Shown: piece by piece, positions 48,545 through 56,011 of the stretch | Position numbering within the stretch: the stretch's first letter is position 1 | How the letters are laid out: each line of letters opens with the position of its first letter | Assembly: GCF_900156395.1 (NCBI RefSeq) | Contig: NZ_FTNL01000016.1 | Coordinates: forward strand, 38,669 to 102,668 | Source of the DNA: Fluoribacter gormanii | GTDB lineage: Bacteria; Pseudomonadota; Gammaproteobacteria; Legionellales; Legionellaceae | Direction of reading: 5' to 3' | DNA: 64,000 bases | The notes under the pieces: model-generated | What the model was told of the DNA's origin: nothing | What the model saw: the letters and a program-made list of their open reading frames with translations, nothing else | Databases searched by the model: none | Position numbers and translations under genes: made by a program

Positions 48545-50407
48545 TTAGTGCGTCTTTGGCCTTTTCTTTATTCCAAAAATTTTCCGTCGCACATGGTTAT
48601 CAGGTTTGAGTCCTTGCCGCTCCAGCTGATCATGTGCATTATCCGGCAATAGCACTTGACCTCCTCCGGTGAACTGAACCAGATCGCATTCGGACAAGTT
48701 TCGCAAGCTGTTGTGATCTTTGGCTGGCGCGCCTTGTCTAGTGCCGAAAGAGTTGGGCTTTGTAACCCGGTGCCCTCTATTTCCATTGGCTGTTCCAGCA
48801 ACCTCATGGCTTCCTGGAGTTCTTCTTCGATGGTTTTGTCGGTTTGATCTTGATTTCTCATGAAATTTCTCCTGTTCAAAATTTAGTTTTTGGCGTTGGT
48901 TTTCCAAATCCAAATCAGCAAACGTGATTGGCATTTGATATTGAATAACAATTTGCAAAATAATCTTTTTAAATAGTGGAGAACCATTCACGCAAATACA
49001 GTCGCCATAGCGCTGCCTTGCCATTTCCAATACTCTTTTAAGAGCAGAAATAGACCCGCTTTTAGAAATGATAATTTCTTTTCCATTGTCTCTAATAACA
49101 CTGTTATCTTTTTTATAAATCTCAGTGCCTTCTTTAGTAATAGAGTCGATTTGTCCAAAATTTAAAGAAGGAAAAACGGAGTCTGCTCCCGATATGGTGT
49201 AATCAAACTTATTTTTACGATTGCGATAACGCATTGCCACTAAGGCATCCTGGTCACCTCCTTGCGCTTGGTGCTTCAGCCAATCTGCCCAAGTTTTATT
49301 TTGGCGAGAATTTATTAACCGGCCACGTTCCTTTTCATAATTTTTCCTTATGTTATCAATATCATTTAGCAGCGTTTTGTTTATGTTACTATACAGGAAC
49401 TTTTTCTGTACTTTAGAAATGTTCATTAACTTCAAAGCCGTTCGTTTAATACGACCTCGCTTTTTCGCCTTTTCAATAAGTTTGGCTCTAGCCTCGCGCA
49501 ACTGTTTGAGCTTTTGTGAAATAAAGCGTTTATTGTGTGATTTTTCGTGCTGATATTTGGCATAGAGCTCGGAACCAAGTACTTTTTTATTTAATGGCTC
49601 ATAACGATAAACATTTGATGCAGGTAAGTTGTTTTCTGAGTAGCATGGTACGAATGAACCAAGCTTAAATTCGAGATTTTTTTTAGAAAAAGTTCTGGAA
49701 ATTGAACTTGCTTTAACGGTAAGCCCTTGGATATTGCAGAATACAAAACCATTAGCTTTTACACGCATCATCAATCCATGTTCTGCCAAAATACCATGAA
49801 TCGCCTTCCAGCTATTAGCTGCCTCTATTTTTTCTTTACAGTGACGCTTCATCCAATTAATCAGGCTTTCAATGCCTGAATGGTGTTCCATATCGTCTGC
49901 AAGATTTTCTGAACGGGTTTTACGGGTTTGATGGTTGGTTATTTTAAGACCTAATTCAATTTCGAGCTTGGATGCAATCTCGGCAAAAGTCTTATATGCC
50001 CTGAACGGTTCAATCATATTAAAGGTCCGGGGATGAATTTTATTAATAGCAAGATGAATATGGAGATTGTCTGTGTCATGATGAACAACTGAGATTCTTT
50101 GATGCTCTTTAAATCCGATGGAAGACGTCACACTTTCTTCTATTTCTCGTAAGACATTATCCGAGGGGTTCTCACCTGGCGCGAAAGATATGAGTACATG
50201 GTAAGTTTTATCACCCGTCGCTCTCTGGTTTTTAGCCTGTTTTGCCAATACCTCCTGAACGGCCCAAATGGGATCGAGACTATTACAGTTTGATAATCTG
50301 ACTTTACCCACTCGCTCCTGTTTGGTTTGTTTATTACAAAGGTACTGGACAAGACCTGAAAAACTGCTGAGTCTTGTTTTTTTCATAGGAATATGGCGAA
50401 TAATCAT
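48545..50407 (-). CDS. traI: TraI, MOB-P relaxase
   Basis: Conjugative relaxase that nicks oriT and stays bound to the 5' end of the transferred strand. The 620-aa protein keeps the three RP4 TraI active-site residues at the same positions: Tyr22 in VQYLCNKQ, Ser74 in LISFAPGE and His116 in DTDNLHIHLAINKIHP, with the metal-site His triad around 109-118. The C-terminal ~100 residues are basic, low-complexity and share DNA with a nested gene in another frame. It starts in the stop codon of traJ (ATGA overlap). Confidence 0.95.
   Translation of the reverse strand: MIIRHIPMKKTRLSSFSGLVQYLCNKQTKQERVGKVRLSNCNSLDPIWAVQEVLAKQAKNQRATGDKTYHVLISFAPGENPSDNVLREIEESVTSSIGFKEHQRISVVHHDTDNLHIHLAINKIHPRTFNMIEPFRAYKTFAEIASKLEIELGLKITNHQTRKTRSENLADDMEHHSGIESLINWMKRHCKEKIEAANSWKAIHGILAEHGLMMRVKANGFVFCNIQGLTVKASSISRTFSKKNLEFKLGSFVPCYSENNLPASNVYRYEPLNKKVLGSELYAKYQHEKSHNKRFISQKLKQLREARAKLIEKAKKRGRIKRTALKLMNISKVQKKFLYSNINKTLLNDIDNIRKNYEKERGRLINSRQNKTWADWLKHQAQGGDQDALVAMRYRNRKNKFDYTISGADSVFPSLNFGQIDSITKEGTEIYKKDNSVIRDNGKEIIISKSGSISALKRVLEMARQRYGDCICVNGSPLFKKIILQIVIQYQMPITFADLDLENQRQKLNFEQEKFHEKSRSNRQNHRRRTPGSHEVAGTANGNRGHRVTKPNSFGTRQGAPAKDHNSLRNLSECDLVQFTGGGQVLLPDNAHDQLERQGLKPDNHVRRKIFGIKKRPKTH
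48568..48861 (-). CDS. TraH-like acidic, cysteine-rich protein nested in traI
   Basis: A 97-aa frame wholly inside the 3' end of traI on the same strand. ATG 48861 has a perfect AGGAG (48869-48873 on the + strand) 7 nt upstream, strong evidence of translation. The N-terminal half is acidic and helical (EEELQEAMRLLEQP); the C-terminal half has a zinc-ribbon-like set of cysteines (CETC, CYC, MC). In RP4, traH also lies inside traI and encodes an acidic relaxosome-stabilising protein. Homology to RP4 TraH is not established; the parallel is position, size and charge. Confidence 0.68.
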   Translation of the reverse strand: MRNQDQTDKTIEEELQEAMRLLEQPMEIEGTGLQSPTLSALDKARQPKITTACETCPNAIWFSSPEEVKCYCRIMHMISWSGKDSNLITMCDGKFLE

Positions 50408-50757
50408 AGTTTTTTCACCACTTCCAACATTGCATCCTGGGTGGTTTGAATACGATTTAATAATGTTTTTACTGTTTGGAGGTCAAAATGCGCAACGCGT
50501 TTATCCTGAGTCAACCATAGTTTTAACAGTCCACCAAGCCGTCCTAAATCTCCATTAATTTTGGTTAGCTGCAATATATGATCTTTATCAACACTACTTT
50601 GAATTTGATAACCGAGACTTATCCGTCTTAAGTACTCGGCAATTGAAAGGCCAGCAGTGGCTGCATTCGCTTTAATCTGAATTTCTTCGGAAGGCAAAAC
50701 AGGAACGCGAAGATGGCGCCCCTTTTTTCTGGTGGGTGCTTTAAGCTTATCGTCCAT
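50404..50757 (-). CDS. traJ: TraJ-like relaxosome accessory protein
   Basis: A 117-aa MobC/TraJ family protein that binds the oriT inverted repeat and loads TraI. It has a basic N-terminus, the ribbon-helix-helix-like stretch LRVPVLPSEEIQIKANAATAGLSIAEYLRR and the GDLGRLGGLLKLWL motif of the family. It is divergent from traK, with oriT in the 393-bp gap, exactly as in RP4. Confidence 0.9.
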   Translation of the reverse strand: MDDKLKAPTRKKGRHLRVPVLPSEEIQIKANAATAGLSIAEYLRRISLGYQIQSSVDKDHILQLTKINGDLGRLGGLLKLWLTQDKRVAHFDLQTVKTLLNRIQTTQDAMLEVVKKL

Positions 50758-50845
50758 AAGGATGCTGACCTCTTAATTAAGTGGTTATGCAATCCTTTGG
50801 GTATTAAGTTGATCTCAAAACACTGGTTTTTCGTTGAGCATCGAA

Positions 50846-50920
50846 GGTGCGAATAAGACTTGTGAGGTTTGGTAGCCAGCTTGCTGGTTAGCTAACTTCA
50901 CCTATCTTGCCCTGCGTTTT
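50846..50920 (+). other. oriT: oriT of IncP (RP4) type with nic site
   Basis: In the gap between traJ and traK. GGTGCGAATAAG (50846-50857) is identical to the RP4 oriT as I remember it. A 19-bp imperfect inverted repeat follows (50862-50880 and 50883-50901, 15 of 19 positions paired), the expected TraJ site, and its right arm runs into CACCTATCTTGCCC, compared with CACCTATCCTGCCC in RP4. By analogy the nick falls between 50909 and 50910 on the + strand. The remaining gap towards traK is AT-rich. Confidence 0.85.
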
Positions 50921-50988
50921 AAGTTCATTAAATGGGATACTATCAGGTAATTTTATGTAATTTCAAGGTTATTTTTCGTAACTCCCTA

Positions 50989-51079
50989 TTAATTACAGAT
51001 AATTACCATTAATTACGATAAATTATACTTAAGTACGTTTAATGGTTTATTTAATTACGCCAAAAGGAAGGAAAATTAC
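50989..51079. repeat. Phased AATTAC repeats in the oriT-traK gap, probable TraK-binding region
   Basis: AATTAC occurs at 50991, 51001 and 51011, exactly 10 bp apart, and again at 51053 and 51074. The region from 50940 to 51100 is strongly AT-rich. In RP4, TraK binds and wraps the DNA between nic and traK, so these helically phased repeats are a good candidate for that site or for intrinsic curvature. Confidence 0.5.
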
Positions 51080-51150
51080 ATAACCTATTGCAGTGTAACG
51101 TAATATTTCATACCATCGAAGAGAACAACAATAAATTGACAATATGACAT

Positions 51151-51492
51151 ATGGGAAACTCCCTCAGCGAACGAATCGCAACCAAGCAGATAAATAGGAA
51201 ATGCTCTGATAAATCGATCAACAAAGCAGCTTTTCTTGCGCTAAAAAAAGATATCGCTTCAGCGCTAGCCGACGGCTGGTCTATAAAGCTTGTCTGGGAA
51301 ACCTTAGTTGAAGAAGGAAAAATCTCATTTTCATATAAAACATTTTGTGGCTATGTAGCACGTTTGATTGCTGCAGAAAAAAAGCCATCTATGCAGGAGA
51401 ACACCAAGGATGAACAGGCTAAAAGTAAGGCAAAAAACGAAATTCGCGGCTTTACTTTTAATCCCAAACCCAACTTGGAGGAACTCTTGTAA
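51151..51492 (+). CDS. traK: TraK-like oriT-binding protein
   Basis: A 113-aa protein beginning LSERIATKQI and containing AFLALKKDIASALADGWSIKLVWE and YKTFCGYVARLI, the layout of RP4 TraK, which binds the leading side of oriT and bends it. The C-terminal tail is Lys-rich then GFTFNPKPN. It shares the stop/start base with traL, indicating coupling. Confidence 0.85.
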   Translation: MGNSLSERIATKQINRKCSDKSINKAAFLALKKDIASALADGWSIKLVWETLVEEGKISFSYKTFCGYVARLIAAEKKPSMQENTKDEQAKSKAKNEIRGFTFNPKPNLEELL

Positions 51493-52217
51493 TGGCAAAA
51501 ATACATATCACACTGCAGGGAAAAGGCGGTGTCGGCAAATCATTTATTTCAGCAACCACTGCACAATACAAGTATCACAAAGGCCAAGCCCCATTGTGCA
51601 TTGACACCGACCCTATCAATTCAACCTTTCATGGATTTAAAGCACTCAATGTCGACCATATTCAAGTCATGAGCGGCGATGAAATTAATCCCCGTCTTTT
51701 CGATGCCCTCATCGAAAAAATTGCCTCAACAACTAATGATGTAGTCATTGACAACGGGGCCAGTTCTTTTGTGCCACTATCTCATTACCTCATCAGCAAT
51801 CAGGTTCCTGCTTTGTTAAAGGAATTAGGCCATGAAATGGTGATTCATACTGTCATCACCGGCGGCCAAGCCTTGTTCGACACCATTAATGGCTTTGCTC
51901 AGCTGATTGACCAGTTTGCAAATGAAGCACAGTTTGTCGTCTGGCTCAATCCCTATTGGGGAGCTATTGAGCATGAAGGCAAAGCATTTGAACATCTGAA
52001 AGCCTACCGTGATAACAAGGACAAAATATCAGCTTTAATTCAAATCCCTGAGCTGAAAAAAGAAACCTACGGCCGAGATCTAACTGAGATGCTGCAACAA
52101 AAGCTGACCTTCGATGAAGTGCTGGGGATGTCAGAGAAAAGCATTATGACCCGCCAGCGCTTAAAAATCGTTCGCGATCAACTCTTTGGGCTGCTAGATA
52201 GCACCAAGGTGATCTAA
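51492..52217 (+). CDS. traL: TraL-like ParA/MinD-type ATPase
   Basis: A 241-aa P-loop protein that starts AKIHITLQGKGGVGKSFISA, a deviant Walker A as in ParA/MinD. ATPases of this kind form the traKLM operon of RP4. IDTDPINSTFHGF and VVIDNGASSFVPL are conserved. Its role in transfer is not essential in RP4 and is not understood; polar localisation of the machinery is a possibility. Confidence 0.87.
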   Translation: MAKIHITLQGKGGVGKSFISATTAQYKYHKGQAPLCIDTDPINSTFHGFKALNVDHIQVMSGDEINPRLFDALIEKIASTTNDVVIDNGASSFVPLSHYLISNQVPALLKELGHEMVIHTVITGGQALFDTINGFAQLIDQFANEAQFVVWLNPYWGAIEHEGKAFEHLKAYRDNKDKISALIQIPELKKETYGRDLTEMLQQKLTFDEVLGMSEKSIMTRQRLKIVRDQLFGLLDSTKVI

Positions 52218-52654
52218 TGTCAGAAAATCTTGATAAAATCATTCAAAACATCACCAGCAAACATGGTGTACTTTTGGGTAAAGACGATCCAATCCTAATG
52301 CTTCAGACCATGAATGAACAACTGATTGAGGAAAATCGAAAAGCCCAACAAGATTTGCTAGTGCAGTTCCGAGAGGAAATGGAAAGCATTTCCTCTCAGT
52401 GGAAAGATGACGCGAAGGAAAAAGCTGAAAAAGTTCTCAATACGGCATTAGCTAGTAGTAAAGAAGCTATAGCTAGATTACTACAAGAATCTACTATAGA
52501 AACTGTTCAAGCTATGAAGAATTTGATCTCGGACTCATTAATTGAGGTTCACTCCTTAACACAAAAGACGCAAAAATTTAGTCGATTTGCATTGGTATCA
52601 TCAGCTATATTTTTTGCTGCCTCTTTTATGCTTCTCTTATTGTTTTGTAAATAA
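52217..52654 (+). CDS. traM: TraM-like protein with C-terminal membrane anchor
   Basis: A 145-aa protein: a charged helical body (residues ~35-115) and a single hydrophobic segment at the end (LVSSAIFFAASFMLLLLF). Position after traK and traL, size and topology match RP4 TraM. The start codon shares a base with the traL stop. It closes the operon; a strong hairpin follows. Confidence 0.8.
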   Translation: MSENLDKIIQNITSKHGVLLGKDDPILMLQTMNEQLIEENRKAQQDLLVQFREEMESISSQWKDDAKEKAEKVLNTALASSKEAIARLLQESTIETVQAMKNLISDSLIEVHSLTQKTQKFSRFALVSSAIFFAASFMLLLLFCK

Positions 52655-52665
52655 GGTTTTCTGTT

Positions 52666-52691
52666 ATTAAGCCCCATATTAGGGGCTTAAT
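52666..52691 (+). terminator. Terminator of the traKLM operon
   Basis: A perfect 10-bp stem (ATTAAGCCCC / GGGGCTTAAT) with a 6-nt loop, 12 bp after the traM stop and followed by a T-rich stretch. It separates the transfer genes from the peptide gene cluster. Confidence 0.8.
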
Positions 52692-52909
52692 ATTTCTATC
52701 AAAATTAATAAATAAATATTTTAAAGTGATACTTGTATAAAGGTAACAAGTTTAAACCAAATGTCTCATCAAAATAACTATATGAATAAATTGTAAATAT
52801 TCTGTCTATATTATTTTATTTTCAACTGATTCCTTTTTATGTATCATGCGCACGACATTATCAAATCAATGTCAATTGGGTCAGATTTAATTATATTTAG
52901 GAGAAAATA

Positions 52910-52987
52910 ATGGATTTAGATATTGAAATCATCGAAGAGTCTACTGACAGTGTAGAAGTCCTTTGCAATTCAGTTGGTTGCCCATAA
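52910..52987 (+). CDS. Candidate RiPP precursor peptide (25 aa, two cysteines)
   Basis: A 25-codon frame with an excellent AGGAG (52899-52903) six bases before ATG 52910. The first ~17 residues are acidic (MDLDIEIIEESTDSVEV), as leader peptides often are; the last eight are LCNSVGCP with two Cys, one Ser, one Asn and a C-terminal Pro, a plausible core. It is the first gene of a tight operon encoding a DUF692 iron oxidase and other peptide-tailoring enzymes, and it is followed by a hairpin. I know no described precursor of this sequence. Too short for usual gene finders. Confidence 0.75.
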   Translation: MDLDIEIIEESTDSVEVLCNSVGCP

Positions 52988-52993
52988 GCATCT

Positions 52994-53020
52994 AGGCTAG
53001 GTAAATAGCCTAGCCTTTAA
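52994..53020 (+). terminator. Attenuator hairpin between precursor and modification genes
   Basis: A perfect 8-bp stem (AGGCTAGG / CCTAGCCT) with a 7-nt loop and then TTTAA, starting 7 bp after the precursor stop. Partial termination here would give far more precursor than enzyme transcript, a common arrangement in RiPP operons. Confidence 0.6.
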
Positions 53021-53034
53021 TATCCCCTCTTATC

Positions 53035-53577
53035 ATGTTGACTTCTGATATTTTTATAAGAAATGCGTCTCCTAAAGATGCATTAAAATGGGCCAAGATG
53101 TTATTACAGCTTGATAATGAAGTCATTTATTCAGTATTTGAACCCGGTGAAAGAGCCACACAAGTTTCTAAGTATGAAGAAAAAATTCTTGAGTCTCAAA
53201 AGAATTACAAATCAGCTATATTTTTTGCTTTCGATAAGACGCTCAGAGATGAACCCATTGTAGGTTTTTTATGCTTAGATGCATTTAAAAATAAGAGAAA
53301 AAACCATGTTGCAACAGCTGGAATCGGTGTTCTTAAGTCACACTATGCTAAAGGGATTGGAAACCAATTAATGAGCCAAATGGTAGAGCATGCAAAAAAA
53401 TATTGCCTGACAAGAATAGAAGCCCATGTAGCAGTATGTAATCAAAAATCTATAAAGCTAGCAGAAAAATTTGGGTTTGTTATTGAAGGAAGGAAGACGA
53501 AAGCCATTAAGCTTTTAAATAATTATCAAGATGAATTTTTAATGGCTTTGGATGTAGAGATTAAAAATCATGAATAA
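53035..53577 (+). CDS. GNAT-family N-acetyltransferase
   Basis: A 180-aa acetyl-CoA-dependent transferase. The CoA-binding motif is around VATAGIGVLKSHYAKGIGNQLM, and VAVCNQKSIKLAEKFGFVIEG is the usual GNAT C-terminal stretch, closest to RimJ/RimL or spermidine-type enzymes. In this cluster it could acetylate the peptide N-terminus, an amino sugar, or serve self-protection. No ribosome-binding site is visible before ATG 53035 (the upstream bases are pyrimidine-rich), so translation may be low. It overlaps the next gene by 8 nt. Confidence 0.85.
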   Translation: MLTSDIFIRNASPKDALKWAKMLLQLDNEVIYSVFEPGERATQVSKYEEKILESQKNYKSAIFFAFDKTLRDEPIVGFLCLDAFKNKRKNHVATAGIGVLKSHYAKGIGNQLMSQMVEHAKKYCLTRIEAHVAVCNQKSIKLAEKFGFVIEGRKTKAIKLLNNYQDEFLMALDVEIKNHE

Positions 53578-54394
53578 TCAATTAATTCAACAAACACTCG
53601 CAAAATTAATTACTAATCCTAGATATTGCGAAAATTACGACAGTCTAAAAAATGAAATTATTTCAACCTTAAATTTAAGTGCTGATGTTGCCAATATGCT
53701 AGATTCTTTTTACAACGTAAACAAACAAAAATTCCAGGCATCTGCGAGAATTTTAAAGAAAAGCAGATGGGATGATATAAAAGCTTCTCTTCCAGTTACA
53801 ACTGGCTATTTAAACGATGATGTTCTCCAGAGTTTATGGGAAAGTTATCTAAGTCATCTACAAATCAATTCGATTGTTTCCAAAAATCCTCTATCAGAGA
53901 GCATCTTATTTTTAGATTATGCAGAAAAAAGTAATTTACTATCATCACTAGACAAACAGATTATTAAATATGAGAAAACCAGAAATGAAGTCACTTATGA
54001 TCATCATAATGATTTTACTGTCTATTCAATAATCAATCGTAACGATAATGAACCAATTGATAATTTAAATAATTATAAAATTTATATTCATAGTTGCTTC
54101 AGAATAGAATCATTCTCATACAACATACCAGCGATCCTTAGAAATACCTCCAAAGATGATGTAGAGACTGATAATACCCTTATTTTATTCTTCAAGAATT
54201 TAAAGAAAGAAGGGATTGGAACAATAAAAATATCCGCCGACGTAAAGGATTTACTTTTAAAGTCTTTCGAAAGCAATAGCCTAGAAGAATCCTATACCTA
54301 TTTTCAAAATAAGCTGAGTTTACAAGAGTTCAAACAATTATTTAAAAAATTTGAACAAATTGGTGTCTTAAGTATCCAACAAATAGAGAAATAA
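53570..54394 (+). CDS. Unknown protein, candidate partner of the MNIO enzyme
   Basis: A 274-aa protein I cannot assign. It has no signal peptide or membrane segment. An N-terminal helical region is followed by mixed alpha/beta sequence (FTVYSIINRND, YKIYIHSCFRIESFSYNIPAI) and a C-terminal helical stretch ending FKKFEQIGVLSIQQIEK, which could be a winged-helix or RRE-like fold. Nearly all MNIO enzymes work with an adjacent partner that binds the precursor leader, and this gene ends 2 bp before the MNIO gene, so a leader-binding role is likely but unproven. Confidence 0.6.
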   Translation: MNNQLIQQTLAKLITNPRYCENYDSLKNEIISTLNLSADVANMLDSFYNVNKQKFQASARILKKSRWDDIKASLPVTTGYLNDDVLQSLWESYLSHLQINSIVSKNPLSESILFLDYAEKSNLLSSLDKQIIKYEKTRNEVTYDHHNDFTVYSIINRNDNEPIDNLNNYKIYIHSCFRIESFSYNIPAILRNTSKDDVETDNTLILFFKNLKKEGIGTIKISADVKDLLLKSFESNSLEESYTYFQNKLSLQEFKQLFKKFEQIGVLSIQQIEK

Positions 54395-54396
54395 AA

Positions 54397-55239
54397 ATGA
54401 TGTACTATTCAGGGCCTGACCTTGGTGTCGGCATAAGCTACATGAGCGCTATAGGCGAACACATACTAAATCATATTGAAAGTTTTGATTTTATTGAGGC
54501 ATATACCGAACGATTCTTTATTAGAGAGCAGAATAGTAAATTAAAGGAAATTCTTAAACATAAACCACTTGTTTTGCATGGGCTTGATCTTTCTGTAGGT
54601 TCTCCAGATCCGATAGATGTGCCCTATTTTGAAAAACTCGAACAAATAATCAATGAAACACCCTGTCATTGGTATAGTGATCACATTAGCCTTACTAAAA
54701 TTGAACAAGTTGAAGTGGGACACTTGATGCCGGTCAGTTTTGACGAACAAAATATTGAACTGATTGTGTCTAAAATAAAAACATTAAACGAGAGAATCCA
54801 AAAACCTTTCTTGCTAGAAAATATAACATATTACTATCAGATACCCTCTTCAAACATGACAGAATATGATTTTATTTCCAAAATTTTAAATGAAGCAGAG
54901 TGTGGAATGCTTCTTGATTTAAATAACCTATATTTAAATGCCCTTAACCACAATTATGATCCATACGAATTTTTAAAAAAAATTCCTACAGAGCGAGTAG
55001 TTGAAATACATCTGGCGGGAGGTTCTTTTAAAGAGAATATGCATGTGGATACACACGCCAACTCCATTGCTAATGAAGTTTGGAAATTGTTTGAATATGC
55101 AACACGTACAATACCTTTTCGAGGGGTAATTATTGAGCGTGACGCCAATTTTGAACCTTTTTCAGATCTGGTTGATGAAGCAAACCGAGCCAAGTCAATT
55201 ATCAAAAAATATAAACAACCTTCTAAAGTATTAATGTGA
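54397..55239 (+). CDS. DUF692 multinuclear non-heme iron oxidase (MNIO)
   Basis: A 280-aa TIM-barrel oxidase of the MNIO family (MbnB, TglH, BufB, ChrH), which modifies Cys or other residues of peptide substrates with two or three irons. Family motifs are present in order: HGLDLSVGSPDP (61-72), YSDHISL (93-99), LLENITYY (139-146), LLDLNNLYLNALN (172-184), EIHLAGG (203-209), VDTHAN (217-222) and IIERDANF (245-252). His61, Asp95, His96, Glu141, Asp174, His205, Asp218, His220 and Glu247 are candidate metal ligands. It is the strongest single sign that the upstream 25-mer is a modified peptide. Confidence 0.93.
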   Translation: MMYYSGPDLGVGISYMSAIGEHILNHIESFDFIEAYTERFFIREQNSKLKEILKHKPLVLHGLDLSVGSPDPIDVPYFEKLEQIINETPCHWYSDHISLTKIEQVEVGHLMPVSFDEQNIELIVSKIKTLNERIQKPFLLENITYYYQIPSSNMTEYDFISKILNEAECGMLLDLNNLYLNALNHNYDPYEFLKKIPTERVVEIHLAGGSFKENMHVDTHANSIANEVWKLFEYATRTIPFRGVIIERDANFEPFSDLVDEANRAKSIIKKYKQPSKVLM

Positions 55240-55246
55240 GCTAGTG

Positions 55247-56011
55247 ATGTCAGATTATCAAGCTAATGGATTTTTTCTTGCAAAGAATTATTTTGATGCA
55301 TCAGAGTTAGAACAATTTATAGCGGGAGCAAATTATCTTAAGCAAACTCCGGAGATTATTGACGGACCATTAAAATATTTTGAAAAAAGTCAAATAGATG
55401 ACTCCGTTATATTAAATCGAGTTGAGAAATTTTGTGATTATCTGCCCCTATTAAATCGAATTCTCAACGGAGAAAAGCTACTTAACTCGTTGAAAGAAAT
55501 TACCGGAAGAGAATATATTCTTTTTAAAGAGAAGATTAATTTTAAATTATCTGGTGGTGGGGGCTTTAAACCACACCAAGATGGTGCAGCATTTAGAAGT
55601 TTTGTTAATGACGAGCTGATTACCATAATCATTCCGGTTCATAATACAAATGAAAACAATGGCTGCTTTCAAATTTCAAATCAAATATATAGTAAGCAAC
55701 TGCTCCAACATGCAAATGGCAAAATATCATTAAAAGGATATGAAGAGGACTTATCAGATAATTGGCGAAATATCTTATTATCTCCGGGCGATGCTTTTTT
55801 CTTCAGCTCATTCTTAGTTCATCAATCACAAAATAATTTATCCTCATCTGATAGGAGTTGTTTTTTTGTTACATATTCTCCTGCGGATTATGGTGATCAA
55901 AGAACAAAGTATTTTATTTATAAACGTGAAAACTTCCCTCCCAGAATTGAGAGAAAAGAAAACAAGGATTACGAACCCTGGCGAAAAAAACTATCGAGGG
56001 AGATTCTCTAG
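55247..56011 (+). CDS. PhyH-type Fe(II)/2-oxoglutarate dioxygenase
   Basis: A 254-aa enzyme of the phytanoyl-CoA dioxygenase family. The iron ligands are visible as HQD in FKPHQDGAA and the distal His in SSFLVHQSQNN, with the 2OG-binding Arg in DRSCFFVTYSP. Such enzymes hydroxylate unactivated carbons. Start ATG 55247 follows the MNIO stop by 7 bp; its stop overlaps the next gene's GTG. In this cluster it probably hydroxylates a core residue or a sugar. Confidence 0.87.
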   Translation: MSDYQANGFFLAKNYFDASELEQFIAGANYLKQTPEIIDGPLKYFEKSQIDDSVILNRVEKFCDYLPLLNRILNGEKLLNSLKEITGREYILFKEKINFKLSGGGGFKPHQDGAAFRSFVNDELITIIIPVHNTNENNGCFQISNQIYSKQLLQHANGKISLKGYEEDLSDNWRNILLSPGDAFFFSSFLVHQSQNNLSSSDRSCFFVTYSPADYGDQRTKYFIYKRENFPPRIERKENKDYEPWRKKLSREIL

